A stretch of DNA of 64,000 nt from Trichobilharzia regenti (GCA_944472135.2 OX235270.1:141747632-141811631); one strand, 5' to 3'. Positions 45,088 to 55,283 are shown, counted from the stretch's first letter. Program-made: numbers and translations. The notes: generated by a model not told the origin, from the letters alone.

Positions 45088-45599
45088 TTTCGTTTTGAAA
45101 GTTCACGTTATCCGTCGTCATAACGACGAATTTCATGGGTTCCAATATCCAATAATGTTTTGACGAGCTAGTATAAAACAATTTGATTTCTTTGTGCTCG
45201 CTTCTTGATTGTGACGTAAGGGTTTCTGGTCTTCGACAAACTTCAGAGTAGTTCGTGCCGCCAGTCGACTGTCGTAGCTATGGTTAACTCCAAACCTTTC
45301 ACTAGTTAGTCCTCCGGTACCGTCGCCAAAAGAAACGAGATAATTATAATAACAGATGTAATTAGTGTAGGTTATCCAGACTATAAGTCAGGAAAAGAAA
45401 TGATATCAATCCGTAAAAGAAATGAAGAAAATGTAAAAACAGACGGCCAATCAAATTTAAAGTTGATATACATATACATATATAAATATTTGTATATATG
45501 CACATAACATCAATTATAATAATAAGAATAAGCGCAGTAGTTTGAGAAGTCGGGAGAGTAAGACAGGAGAGAATGTAAAGAAGTGAATCGAAGAATTTA
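45088..45599. other. Upstream region of AK7
   Basis: Holds the 5' UTR and presumably the promoter. I see no confident TATA or initiator. AT-rich repeats (atacatatacatatataaat) lie at 45470-45500. Confidence 0.35.
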
Positions 45600-46041
45600 G
45601 ATGTTTACCAATGATTTCTGTATGGGATTTTAAGAGACTAGGAAATTAAGACTCAGTAATTGTGTCGCTGCGTGATTATCCAACCTTTATTTAAAGCTGT
45701 CCACAGACAGTCCTGTAGCTACTTCTGCCTGTAAGAAGTTACAGGGGCAGCGAACCCGCTGTGAAAAGAATTTGGTTGCACCCGAGTCTTTGTCCTCTGG
45801 TGAGCTGTCATTCTGGGATTTCTACAAGGAAGCTCACAACTAATCAATGGCAGAACGCCTCCGCTTGGGTGACACTGATCATTCGTTATTTTGTAGGCGG
45901 TAATCAGATCCCCCCTTAAGTCGACGGTAGCTAAATGTGAGGAGACCTAATTTCTTAACCCTTTCATCATATGGTTTGTTTCAGAGACCAAACATTCCTT
46001 TTGATGCCCGTCTTTGGACTCTTTCCAAGAGGTTAGCATCT
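45600..46041 (-). mobile_element. Non-LTR relic, C-terminal part (left half)
   Basis: Minus strand reads ANLLERVQRRASKGMFGL, LRGDLITAYKITNDQC, ALNKGWIITQRHNY, typical of the post-RT region of CR1/Jockey-type LINEs, with stops. Its preceding part is at 50994-51095, separated by the 46042-50993 insertion. Confidence 0.72.
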
Positions 46042-46261
46042 CTTTTAAAACAATTAGTCCCTTTTATAAATTTTGATAGCGTTATTAGAAGACGGAGACT
46101 ATCTGAACAATGTGATGTATTAGCGCTATACATTTCGAACAATCTGATCACACATTTACTTGTCAAGTCAATATATGTAGAAAGGTTAAATTAAACAAAG
46201 TGAGAGAAAACGGAATTAAGAATAATTCACACAAACGTTTGGTAATCCAATCAAATAAGGA

Positions 46262-46750
46262 TTACCAAGGTAGGTTAAGAGTAATGACGAACTGTTTTTG
46301 AATACACAAGGGGGACTTAAGTATATGAATAGCTATAGCCTCAGCGTATTTCAGTAAACGCCCTTGACCGTTTTTATAGATGACCTTAAAGGCTGAGTTA
46401 ACATCAATCTTATGGTTCATCTCGATTAGATGTTTAGCTATAGACGAAGTTGGTAGTCTGACACCTGCATCTATTAGCTTGTCACAATTCATCTGTTTTT
46501 CTAACCATTTTGGGATATGCTCTCCCACCCTCACGTGCAAAGCGCGATTACTCCTCCCTATGTATGTATGTCCACACACACACGAAAATTGGTAAATCGT
46601 ATGAGATATGGTATAATCACCTGTGCACTTTTGGGGTTTACAGTGAAGCATATTTTTGGCTTTTTCCACAATTACAAGCTGGGCTGCATAGTAGGTTCTA
46701 CGGATGATTGAATTCAACCTTTGTCTCACAATCCTACTGTTTATTTCCCC
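46262..46750 (-). CDS. PLE GIY-YIG endonuclease domain, 155-codon frame
   Basis: PLEs encode one protein with RT followed by a GIY-YIG nuclease. This frame gives the nuclease: a CxC-type start (YQFSCVCGHTYIGRSNRAL, holding the TYIG variant of the YIG motif), RVGEHIPKWLEKQ, SSIAKHLIEMNHKID and EAIAIHILKSPLCIQKQF, then the stop. The catalytic Arg and the downstream conserved Glu (AEAIAI) are present. It is separated from the RT part (47033-47240) by broken frames, so this copy is not autonomous. Confidence 0.75.
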   Translation of the reverse strand, partial: GEINSRIVRQRLNSIIRRTYYAAQLVIVEKAKNMLHCKPQKCTGDYTISHTIYQFSCVCGHTYIGRSNRALHVRVGEHIPKWLEKQMNCDKLIDAGVRLPTSSIAKHLIEMNHKIDVNSAFKVIYKNGQGRLLKYAEAIAIHILKSPLCIQKQFVITLNLPW

Positions 46751-46753
46751 GTT

Positions 46754-47240
46754 TTATGGTAATTTGATAAAAACCTTTTTCTTAGGGACGGTATGTATTG
46801 TAGGTTTAGAGACTAGCTGACTTCTACACCTGTTTAAAAATCTCAAAGCATATCCGTTTTCAACATGAGTATCCATTAATATTTCGTTTTCGCTGTCCAT
46901 AACATCAGCCGTGCAAATACGCTGAATCCTCTTGAATAGACACTTCACCAAGCCCCTCTTATACTGTAATGGACAGAAGCTGTGAAAATTAAGGTATTGC
47001 CCTGTCCAAGTGGGCTTTCTGTAGATAGACCGTCATATTGAGCCATCATCTCTTCGACTCAGAAGTATGTCTAAAAATGCTAGTTGGTTGCGACTTTCTT
47101 CCTCACATGTAAGACTAATATGATTTTGTACAGAGTTAAGTCTGTCTAATAGGCGACTCGCATCTTCATGGTCGTCACATATCAAAATGATATCATCTAC
47201 ATATCTCCTATAAAAGGGCAATTTCGAAATTAAATCCGTA
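46754..47240 (-). pseudogene. PLE RT C-terminal part and linker
   Basis: Minus strand: LISKLPFYRRYVDDIILICD (RT motif C, YVDD), ASRLLDRLNSVQNHISLTCE and NQLAFLDILLSRRDDGSI, then linker text (GYALRFLNRCRSQLVSKPTI) after frame changes. It is truncated just upstream of the YVDD motif, where the inverted nuclease copy begins. Confidence 0.75.
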
Positions 47241-47242
47241 GA

Positions 47243-47568
47243 ACCTACTATGCAGCCCAGCTTGTAATTGTGGAAAAAGCCAAAAATATGCTTCACTGTA
47301 AACCCCAAAAGTGCACAGGTGATTATACCATATCTCATACGATTTACCAATTTTCGTGTGTGTGTGGACATACATACATAGGGAGGAGTAATCGCGCTTT
47401 GCACGTGAGGGTGGGAGAGCATATCCCAAAATGGTTAGAAAAACAGATGAATTGTGACAAGCTAATAGATGCAGGTGTCAGACTACCAACTTCGTCTATA
47501 GCTAAACATCTAATCGAGATGAACCATAAGATTGATGTTAACTCAGCCTTTAAGGTCATCTATGAAAA
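47243..47568 (+). repeat. Inverted second copy of PLE nuclease segment
   Basis: Identical or nearly so to the complement of 46380-46705. Together with the minus copy it forms a large inverted repeat around the RT part. Confidence 0.85.
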
Positions 47569-48133
47569 CGGATCTGTATTGTCTCATCCTAGGCAGATCT
47601 CAAGTGGGGTTGTGCAAGGTAGTGTCCTAGGTCCACTTTTATTCACAGTCTACATTAACAGCATTTGCAAGTGCTTCACCTCAGGTAAACCATTCCTATA
47701 TGCTGACGACCTCAAAGTCGTCTACTCCTGCCACACACATGAATTAAGCGATATGGTTACTAAAATACATCTTGAACTAAGTAGTCTCTCAACATGGTGT
47801 GCTGAATCCTGTCTAAACTTTAACATTGACAAATGCGGCTGGATTTTTATCGGCAACAGTAACCTTGATCTAACTCTTGAAATAAATGGGCGAAAACTAG
47901 CTAAGCTCAACTCGGTCGTAGATCTCGGTATTGGATACTCTAGTAACCTAACGTTCGCTGAACAGACTGATTATGCCAGTCGTAAAACACGAAGGCTGAT
48001 AGGATGCATAACACGCAATTTCTTTTGTTGTGAAACTAGGGTTTTATTATACAAAGTATGTGTCCGACCTATCCTAGAATACTGCCCGTTTATTCTTAGC
48101 GGACTCAGACAAAATGACGAGCTTAAATTATAG
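47270..48133 (+). CDS. Chimeric frame: PLE GIY-YIG nuclease fused to CR1-type RT
   Basis: A single 287-codon frame. Residues 1-~100 are the PLE nuclease (HTYIGRSNRALHVRVGEHIP, SSIAKHLIEMNHKID). At about 47570 it switches in frame to a CR1-like RT: SSGVVQGSVLGPLLFTVYIN (motif B), FLYADDLKVVYS (motif C), NIDKCGWIFIG (motif D) and VDLGIGYSSNLTFAEQ (motif E). It ends at a TAG (48131-48133), after which the same LINE frame continues. The RT lacks motifs 1-A, so it cannot be an active polymerase. I infer a junction formed by template switching or rearrangement; expression is unknown. Confidence 0.7.
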   Translation: MEKAKNMLHCKPQKCTGDYTISHTIYQFSCVCGHTYIGRSNRALHVRVGEHIPKWLEKQMNCDKLIDAGVRLPTSSIAKHLIEMNHKIDVNSAFKVIYENGSVLSHPRQISSGVVQGSVLGPLLFTVYINSICKCFTSGKPFLYADDLKVVYSCHTHELSDMVTKIHLELSSLSTWCAESCLNFNIDKCGWIFIGNSNLDLTLEINGRKLAKLNSVVDLGIGYSSNLTFAEQTDYASRKTRRLIGCITRNFFCCETRVLLYKVCVRPILEYCPFILSGLRQNDELKL

Positions 48134-49512
48134 GGAGTGCAATGGCAGTTTACCTCAAGAACTCTCGGTTTAGAAAGTGGTCTGGAATACCATGAGCGAT
48201 GCGAAAGACTAAGATTAGAACCCCTCTGGAAAAGATGCCTTAAGCTAAACCTTATCTTTTACTATAAGCTAACTAATCTTCTCTTGCATTCCTCCGAACC
48301 AATAACTAAACCTACTACTGTCACCAGTTACAATCTTAGAAATCATCACAACCTAGCTGCTATAGAGCACTGTCAGACTTACGTGCGGTACAACTTCTTC
48401 TTAAATAAGTTTTCAGTCATTTGGAATAGACTACCAGCTAATGTGCGCGATGCAAACACACTTCCAGTGTTCATCTCCTCAGTCACCAGACTGCTCAAAG
48501 ATGACAATGCACTTCTACGTCTGACTCTTACACCTTCTTTTTCACCCTACATAGATATTTTAAGTTCTTTAAACGTGTAGTTACAACCAACTACAATTAT
48601 AAATTTTAATATTATTGGAACTAGATGATAAACATTTCTACACAGGACAGTAATATTAGTTCACACATAATTTAAAAGTTAGCATAACGGGACTAGTTAG
48701 TTAATGAACTTAAATAACCACAGTTACTAGACAGAATATATATGGGTGTATTTATTAATCACGCCTTAAGGGCTCCTCTTGCTTTCTATTGCTTTGCTGT
48801 TGTTTGTCTTCTTTTTTCTCTCACCATTTTAGCTTCCATTTGACTTTTTGAATGAGAATGAATAATGTGGATGTTTGACCATTTACAATGACAAATGATC
48901 TGCAAACATTATTGGTCCCGTATCTTTCATTTGCCTAGTTAATAACGAATTAACCTTCCCCACGACGCAACCTGGATTACATTTGTGGAATATACTCTTA
49001 TACCAATGGAAAAGTATCAATTTGTAATACAACGTCACGATTGTAACTTATAACATAACTGATCGTATCTGTAAAAATAGCTTTCTTATTACCTAATTTG
49101 GATATAAATCAAAAATGAGATTCGGAATTACTTCAAGCTTTATTTTTTCCAAAGTATTTTTAATCCATCCAAAACATACTTGGGTTTTTTTGTTAATGCG
49201 AAGTCAATATTCCTATATTTCGTGATGTGCTCTATTGAATGACTGGTTATCATATTGTTCCCACAAACCAAAGACAGAAATGTCAGCAACCATGTAATTT
49301 AACTATAAACCAAATTTATGAAATTTAAATAATGCTTATCCATGCCTGTACATTTGATGTGTCCTACACAGGTAGGAAAATATATGTATTTTATTAAAAC
49401 ATTATTATTAAGTATGATTGCTAATCGTATATGTAATTTATCAGACTGATGATGCCTGTAAACTGGCGTCCCTCATGTACAAAATGAGAATATACTATTA
49501 TTATTATTAATG
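48134..49512 (+). mobile_element. CR1-like LINE C-terminus and 3' UTR
   Basis: After the TAG the frame goes on (GVQWQFTSRTLGLESGLEYH, LRLEPLWKRCLKLNLIFYYK, FSVIWNRLPANVRDANTLPV) and stops at 48580. It aligns with the end of the 959-aa ORF at 52404 (VQRYFTSKLLG, LWLRRLRLNLTLYYK, IWNKLPMEMR). The non-coding part ends at (ATT)n, 49496-49509. Confidence 0.75.
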
Positions 49513-49880
49513 CTAGCTGGTCATCAAACATCGAAGATAATTCAGTTCACAACAGACGCTTGGATCAAGTGAGAATATTTGAGGTAGGTCGTTCCGATTA
49601 TGATTATAATGACTCTGCTACTAATCCCGACTTTGTAGATAATAGATGATACTGATGAAAATGATATCACAGAATCAGTTAGAAGATCGCAGAGGCTGGC
49701 AAGCAAACCGCGATATCATTATAAATACGCAAGGAGACATTCAACGTGTGGCGGATGTGGTGATTGACAATTTCTATCTTTGTATTGTTTAAATACTTAC
49801 TGTTGATTGTTAATATTTCATATATGAATTGCATAATAATTCCGCTAAATACAAATTCCTGAGTTCTACCCTCTCTCGCG
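49513..49880 (+). mobile_element. Ty3/gypsy pol end and partial LTR
   Basis: Reads ESVRRSQRLASKPRYHYKYA, typical of the C-terminal end of gypsy pol polyproteins, followed from ~49763 by LTR sequence (gtgattgacaatttctatct) that recurs inverted at 50348. Confidence 0.6.
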
Positions 49881-50139
49881 TCTCAAAAGTAGTTATATGG
49901 AAGTGATCTATAAGAAGTTCACGGAGCTTAGCATATGGCAGAGAAATAGGTTTTTCTGGAAATGACAGAGTCTTTACTAGGCTATACGCATCTAGCCCAA
50001 TAGCAGTGATGAAATATGCTGGTATTTTGTCATCCCGAACATTCTTGGAAATGCACCACGCATCGAAGCATTCCAAATAATCAGCAATCTCCCGCGGAGT
50101 AGCATCTATAGGAAGTTTTCCCAGGTTATTTAGTTCCAT
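49810..50139 (-). pseudogene. Ty3/gypsy gag N-terminal fragment
   Basis: A 109-codon frame: MELNNLGKLPIDATPREIAD, FDAWCISKNVRDDKIPAYFI, SLPYAKLRELLIDHF. This is the capsid start of a gypsy-type gag. At ~49880 it runs into an inverted LTR piece, so residues after ~91 are LTR-derived. Confidence 0.65.
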
Positions 50140-50152
50140 CGCGACGCCAATT

Positions 50153-50348
50153 TGTAGTAATTTATTGTAATTGTAGTATTAGTATTTCGAAATGACCGAA
50201 TTACACGAATCCGACCAAAACACAGAGAGAGGGCAGAACTCAGGAATTTGTATTTAGCAGAATTATAATGCAATTCATATAAGAAACATATTAACAGTCA
50301 ACAGTAAGTATTTAAACAATACGAAGATAGAAATTGTCAATCACCACA
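50153..50348 (-). repeat. Gypsy LTR fragment, minus strand
   Basis: Minus strand starts TGTGGTGATTGACAATTTCT and ends ACTACA, followed by AATTGGCGTCGCG, a plausible primer-binding site, and the gag start. Its first ~115 bp are repeated, inverted, at 49763-49880. Confidence 0.6.
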
Positions 50349-50530
50349 GACTTTCTTCCTCACATGTAAGACTAATATGATTTTGTACAGAGTTAAGTCT
50401 GTCTAATAGGCGACTCGCATCTTCATGGTCGTCACATATCAAAATGATATCATCTACATATCTCCTATAAAAGGGCAATTTTGAGATTAAATTAAGGGAT
50501 AAGTTTTCAACATAAGACATGTACACGTCC
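50349..50530 (-). pseudogene. PLE RT fragment with YVDD
   Basis: FYRRYVDDIILICDDHEDAS and LNSVQNHISLTCEEES on the minus strand, the same segment as 47100-47240. It abuts plus-strand nuclease sequence at ~50530. Confidence 0.7.
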
Positions 50531-50993
50531 GCTAGGGTGGGAGAGCATATCCCAAAATGGTTAGAAAAACAGTTGAATTGTGACAAGCTAATAGATGCAG
50601 GTGTCAGACTACCAACTTCGTCTATAGCTAAACATCTAATCGAGATGAACCATAAGATTGATGTTAACTCAGCCTTTAAGGTCATCTATAAAAACGGTCA
50701 AGGGCGTTTACTGAAATACGCTGAGGCTATAGCTATTCATATACTTAAGTCCCCCTTGTGTATTCAAAAACAGTTCGTCATTACTCTTAACCTACCTTGG
50801 TAATCCTTATTTGATTGGATTACCAAACGTTTGTGTGAATTATTCTTAATTCCGTTTTCTCTCACTTTGTTTAATTTAACCTTTCTACATATATTGACTT
50901 GACAAGTAAATGTGTGATCAGATTGTTCGAAATGTATAGCGCTAATACATCACATTGTTCAGATAGTCTCCGTCTTCTAATAACGCTATCAAA
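50531..50993 (+). mobile_element. PLE nuclease C-terminus and 3' end, plus strand
   Basis: RVGEHIPKWLEKQLNCDKL to QKQFVITLNLPW and stop at 50803, then a 3' UTR that mirrors 46050-46260 and ends at the target duplication. Confidence 0.8.
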
Positions 50994-51095
50994 AGGTTAG
51001 CATCTATTCCAAGCAGTAGGGGTGCAATTATTTTATGGACTTCAAGGTGTGATCTGACGTATTTTTTGCACAACCTTAGTAACTGCTCAGGAGTG
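50994..51095 (-). mobile_element. Non-LTR relic, right half
   Basis: Minus strand LTPEQLLRLCKKYVRSHLEV and HKIIAPLLLGIDANL, which joins to ANLLERVQRR at 46041 once the insertion is removed. Confidence 0.72.
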
Positions 51096-52403
51096 AGTGC
51101 ACCTGGGTAAATGAATTAAATACTGAACCCGGAGCAAGAAAACCCTTTGATATGATAGAGGTGAAAGCACCTATAAGTAATCTTTCTAAGAAAAAGTCAA
51201 ATCTGGTAGACCAAGCTCCTAGAAGTAGGCCTAAGAGATGCCAATTGGAAAGCCATTTATATCCAACCACCAATTCTATACAAAGAGCACAGCGAGGTAG
51301 TAGGTATTATTCTGCTCATCCACTACGCAAACCGGTTGTTAGGCACCCCCTTCTAATATTCTATCAACTGAAAGTTATAGAAAATCCCCCCAAACAGAGA
51401 CTACAGACTACATTTATCAAGCCAAATAGCCAACAGAACCCGTTCATTCATCTTGTGCATCTAGTAGGGAGCATGTGCCGATTTCTGCACAGAACTTGCT
51501 ATGGTCTGATGACTACCCGAAACAGATGCCATTACTTCATTCTTATACTGGCAGCAAATTACCGAATACTCATATCTATTATACCTTCGTGCAGGAATTT
51601 CACCAGCATCAGTTAACAGAAACACCTGGCGTCATGCGTATAGCACGCATGATATCAGATCAATTCTTTGCTGGCATAACGAACTGTCTACAGCTGGCGC
51701 AAGGCATATTCCCCGGGAGATAGCTGACACAGTGTCGACACCAAACGCGGATACTAATATCTCCGAAATATTAATATCTGATTATCACACTGGTGTCTCT
51801 CACTGCAAACGCTATCCAAACGAAAGACCATCCCTGACTACCATCTCACAAACCTACCTGAAGTCTTCCTATGATCCAAAGATATTGATAAATGAGTCTA
51901 ATAACATGTATATAGAGGATATTCACGGATTATTTTATCAAGATGTTGTCCGCTCACTGAAACCACGTAGCTAGTGCTTATCTGCCACCCTCGTAAATAC
52001 TAGATCAGCCCAAAACAAACAGTTAAAACTAAGTAAATTAGCTTCTAGATAGATAACCAACAATTCTCTCGGCACTTGATCCCCTCAATAACTTCACTCA
52101 CACACGTGACGTGAGCCAATATGCATACGGCTATGAAAGCCCCATGAGGTACAACTACCAGGGTAATCTTAACACAGGGTACCTAGGTCCAGCAAACTAC
52201 AACCCAAATTGCAGGGCAGACCATATATCACCAGTAGATGAACGCAGATGCCGACCCATGGATGCTAATAGTCAAAATATGCAACAGGATTATTTTCGGC
52301 TGCAGCAAACAATAGCCCCACTCGCTGCACAGTTCATCCAGGAAATAGTACACACACTGACTCTGTCTCACCTCAGAGCCCCTCCAAACATAACGTAGGG
52401 ATA
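51096..52403 (+). pseudogene. CR1-like element 5' region and broken ORF1
   Basis: Several overlapping short frames (51152-51616, 51475-51723, 51732-51974, 52111-52398) lie in different phases just upstream of the intact ORF2. They read as pieces of one ORF1 broken by frameshifts (KKKSNLVDQAPRSRPKR; HDIRSILCWHNELSTAGARH in the third phase). No CCHC or esterase motif is visible. The last piece ends 6 bp before ORF2. Confidence 0.5.
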
Positions 52404-55283
52404 GTGACAAGTAACCATGTTAACCTCTCCTCCAATAACTCTGGTTTACTAACAATTATGCTCCTGAATGCTAGATCTCTCCTTAATAAAATAACAACGC
52501 TTCGCTGCCTGGCATACATAGAACGGCCAACACTAATAATGGTGACTGAAACCTGGCTTACTACTGATATACCTGACACAAAGCTAGTAATAGACAACTA
52601 CGACATCTATAGGAACGATAGAGTTGACAAAAGAGGAGGCGGTTGCTTAATATATGCCTATAAATCCACTAACTCCAATACTTTCAATAACCCAAATACT
52701 GACAAACTCCCAGAATCTAAGTGGATAAGCATCCACACAAACGAAAGTAAAATTCTCGTGGGATGTATATACAGACCCCCCAATAGCCCTGAAATGACTG
52801 ATATAACTATTGCAGAAATACTAGAGCATGTAGCCACGCTGGACTTCGACTACAAAGTAGTATGTGGAGATTTCAACTTACCTGGAGTAAACTGGGATAC
52901 CTGTACAGGACCAAGAATCCATGAAGAGCTACTACAAGCTATAGACATAGGAGGATGGAAGCAGTGCGTGCGCCTCCCTACAAGGAACCAAAATACTCTT
53001 GACTTAATCCTCTGTCATAACATAGAGCCCATCTCGATAGAGGTGGGAAATAAACTCGATAACAGTGATCACAACATATTGTACTGCACGCTACCCCTCC
53101 GACTAACAACTAAATACACACCTAAAAATTCCCCGGTGCGCTATCAATATAGGGACTATAAGAATGCTGATTGGGAATTCCTATCAGATCTGTTGAGAAG
53201 TTCTGACTGGGAAGAATACTTCATCAACAATAACTTAGAAGTATCACTTGAGATTTTCTACAAAACAGTTGGCTCAGCAAGAGACACAATCGCGCCCCTA
53301 AAATCTGCCCTAAAGACACCAACTCCATTTATTGACCGGAAAACGCGACTAAAACTAAAGAAATTGGAAAGGAAATACCATGTATTTAAGGAATTTAATG
53401 CGTTAAACCAAATACATGAAACTCTTAAACTGCTTGAAGAGAAACACAAAATGAAGTCACAACATGAGGAAAATAAAGCGCTAATGGGTAACACCAAAAC
53501 TCAGGAACTTTGTAGGATATTGCAAAAACGTCTAAAAAGCAGTAAAGACAATAATGTAAGCATCTTGGAACATAGGGGTGTAATATACAACGATCCCCAG
53601 GTTATAAGTGAACTCCTCAGTGAGTGGTTTTGCAATGACACCAGAGTGCACCCGACCCCAAATTTCCAAATGACCTGCAAAAGTAACCACAAATTAGGAG
53701 AAATAGATTTTAATATACAAAATATAGACTCAGCGATTAAGACATTGAAGTCAAATGGCAGTACTGGAACAGACGACATACCATCTGTCATATACAAAAA
53801 TGGTAGCACGGAAATGGTAGTCTTGTTACTTAGAATATTTACTCTGTCACTGGAAACTGGAACTTATCCTGAAGTGTGGAAAACCACATACATACTACCT
53901 AAGCACAAAGCAGGGGCCAAAACCAGTGCATGCAACTATAGACCTATTAATATAACACCGGTAATATCACGAATAATGGAGAAAGTGGTTAAAGACCAAG
54001 TGTCAGACAACTTACTAGAACATGAACTTATCAACCCATCACAACACGGATTCCTCAAAAAGAGATCATGTGCGACCTGTCACATAGACTTTTTCAATGA
54101 AGTTACACGAAGCAGGGACAACAGAGAACTAGTAATTGTGCTATATTTCGATATAACAAAAGCCTTCGATAGAGTCCCCCATAATCTGCTAGTCAGCAGG
54201 TTATGCTCACTAGGGATATGTGACCCTCTCCTGAGCTGGATAAAATCATTTCTCTGTGACAGGAATCAGATAACAAAAGTTGGCTCGATAATCTCAAGGC
54301 CTAAACCTGTAAGTAGTGGTGTAATCCAGGGAAGTGTATTAGGCCCACTCCTATTCATAATATATATAAACAGTATCTGTGAATGCTTTAGTGTTGGTAA
54401 ACCAATACTATATGCAGATGACTTAAAAGTGACCTATAAATGCAAGAACACAGATCTCGGAATAACAGTAAACGCCATACAGCAAGAATTAGAAAAAATG
54501 GACAGATGGTGTGACACCTGGCAACTCCAGTTTAATGTCGACAAATGTGGCTGGCTCTGCATAGGTTGCAACAATTTAGAACTTGACCTGACAATTCAAG
54601 GCCATGCACTCTTACGACTGGAATCTGTATTGGACCTAGGACTGAAATACTCACATGACTTATCATTTTCTGAACATATCTCCAAACAAGTGTCAAAGTC
54701 ACGCAGACTTATCGGCTTTCTACTCAGGAACTTTTACAGAAATGAGTCCAGAATTCTGTTGTACAAGGTTTGTGTGCGTCCTTTATTTGATTACTGTTCA
54801 TTCATGTATAGTAGTATACGCATAGAGGACAAATTGAAAGTCGAGGGAGTGCAGAGGTACTTCACGTCAAAATTACTCGGAACCGAAAATGGTGCGAACT
54901 ACTCCACTAGATGTGACACCCTAGGATTAGAAACACTATGGCTAAGACGCCTGAGACTAAACTTAACACTTTACTATAAGCTTCTAAACCACTTAGTTTT
55001 TACCTCTACTAATGGCATTCGACTTTCAGATGACAGTGGCTACAAACTAAGACACACTAAGGGTACAGTAGCTATCGAACAATGTAAAACAGCTACCAGG
55101 CAAAAGTTTTATTTGATTAGGTATGCACAGATATGGAATAAACTACCAATGGAAATGCGTCAAGCAGGTACATTGGCCTCATTCAAAAAAGTGCTTAACG
55201 ACAAACTACAAGAGTTTGCAAACGATAGTAGTCCTAGTTCCTATCTGAGAGCCTCCGAAATTATAGGTCCATTTAATGTATAA
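52404..55283 (+). CDS. CR1-clade LINE ORF2: endonuclease and reverse transcriptase (959 aa)
   Basis: An uninterrupted retrotransposon polyprotein. Residues ~15-235 are an APE-type endonuclease: LNARSLLNK (N22), TETWLT (catalytic E49), CGDFNLPGVNW and NSDHNIL (S221-D222-H223). RT follows: NYRPINITPVISRIMEKVV, QHGFLKKRSCATC, YFDITKAFDRVPH (motif A Asp 583), SSGVIQGSVLGPLLFIIYIN (motif B), LYADDLKV (YADD 670-673), DKCGWLCIG and DLGLKYSHDLSFSEH. The C-terminal region IWNKLPMEMRQAGTLASFKK is typical of CR1/Jockey. All catalytic residues are present, so ORF2 could be active, although ORF1 is broken. It would reverse-transcribe its RNA at a nicked target in the nucleus. Clade call is by motif resemblance. 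Confidence 0.9.
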   Translation: MTSNHVNLSSNNSGLLTIMLLNARSLLNKITTLRCLAYIERPTLIMVTETWLTTDIPDTKLVIDNYDIYRNDRVDKRGGGCLIYAYKSTNSNTFNNPNTDKLPESKWISIHTNESKILVGCIYRPPNSPEMTDITIAEILEHVATLDFDYKVVCGDFNLPGVNWDTCTGPRIHEELLQAIDIGGWKQCVRLPTRNQNTLDLILCHNIEPISIEVGNKLDNSDHNILYCTLPLRLTTKYTPKNSPVRYQYRDYKNADWEFLSDLLRSSDWEEYFINNNLEVSLEIFYKTVGSARDTIAPLKSALKTPTPFIDRKTRLKLKKLERKYHVFKEFNALNQIHETLKLLEEKHKMKSQHEENKALMGNTKTQELCRILQKRLKSSKDNNVSILEHRGVIYNDPQVISELLSEWFCNDTRVHPTPNFQMTCKSNHKLGEIDFNIQNIDSAIKTLKSNGSTGTDDIPSVIYKNGSTEMVVLLLRIFTLSLETGTYPEVWKTTYILPKHKAGAKTSACNYRPINITPVISRIMEKVVKDQVSDNLLEHELINPSQHGFLKKRSCATCHIDFFNEVTRSRDNRELVIVLYFDITKAFDRVPHNLLVSRLCSLGICDPLLSWIKSFLCDRNQITKVGSIISRPKPVSSGVIQGSVLGPLLFIIYINSICECFSVGKPILYADDLKVTYKCKNTDLGITVNAIQQELEKMDRWCDTWQLQFNVDKCGWLCIGCNNLELDLTIQGHALLRLESVLDLGLKYSHDLSFSEHISKQVSKSRRLIGFLLRNFYRNESRILLYKVCVRPLFDYCSFMYSSIRIEDKLKVEGVQRYFTSKLLGTENGANYSTRCDTLGLETLWLRRLRLNLTLYYKLLNHLVFTSTNGIRLSDDSGYKLRHTKGTVAIEQCKTATRQKFYLIRYAQIWNKLPMEMRQAGTLASFKKVLNDKLQEFANDSSPSSYLRASEIIGPFNV

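Larger units (their letters stand above)
46042..50993. mobile_element. 4.95-kb compound insertion bounded by inverted PLE ends
   Basis: Perfect 12-bp duplication aggttagcatct at 46030-46041 and 50994-51005 flanks the unit. The left end is a minus-strand PLE 3' end, the right end is a plus-strand PLE 3' end, and the two match over ~500 bp (46050-46560 against 50993-50540). Between them lie PLE RT (minus), a second nuclease copy (plus), a CR1-like RT tail (plus), gypsy fragments and another PLE RT piece (minus). The host LINE relic reads on across the target site, which shows that the whole unit occupies one insertion point. Confidence 0.82.

Noticed and set aside
46070..46140. Hammerhead ribozyme in the PLE terminus
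   Set aside because: PLE termini can carry hammerheads, but I found no CTGANGA paired with GAAA; only a palindrome is present.
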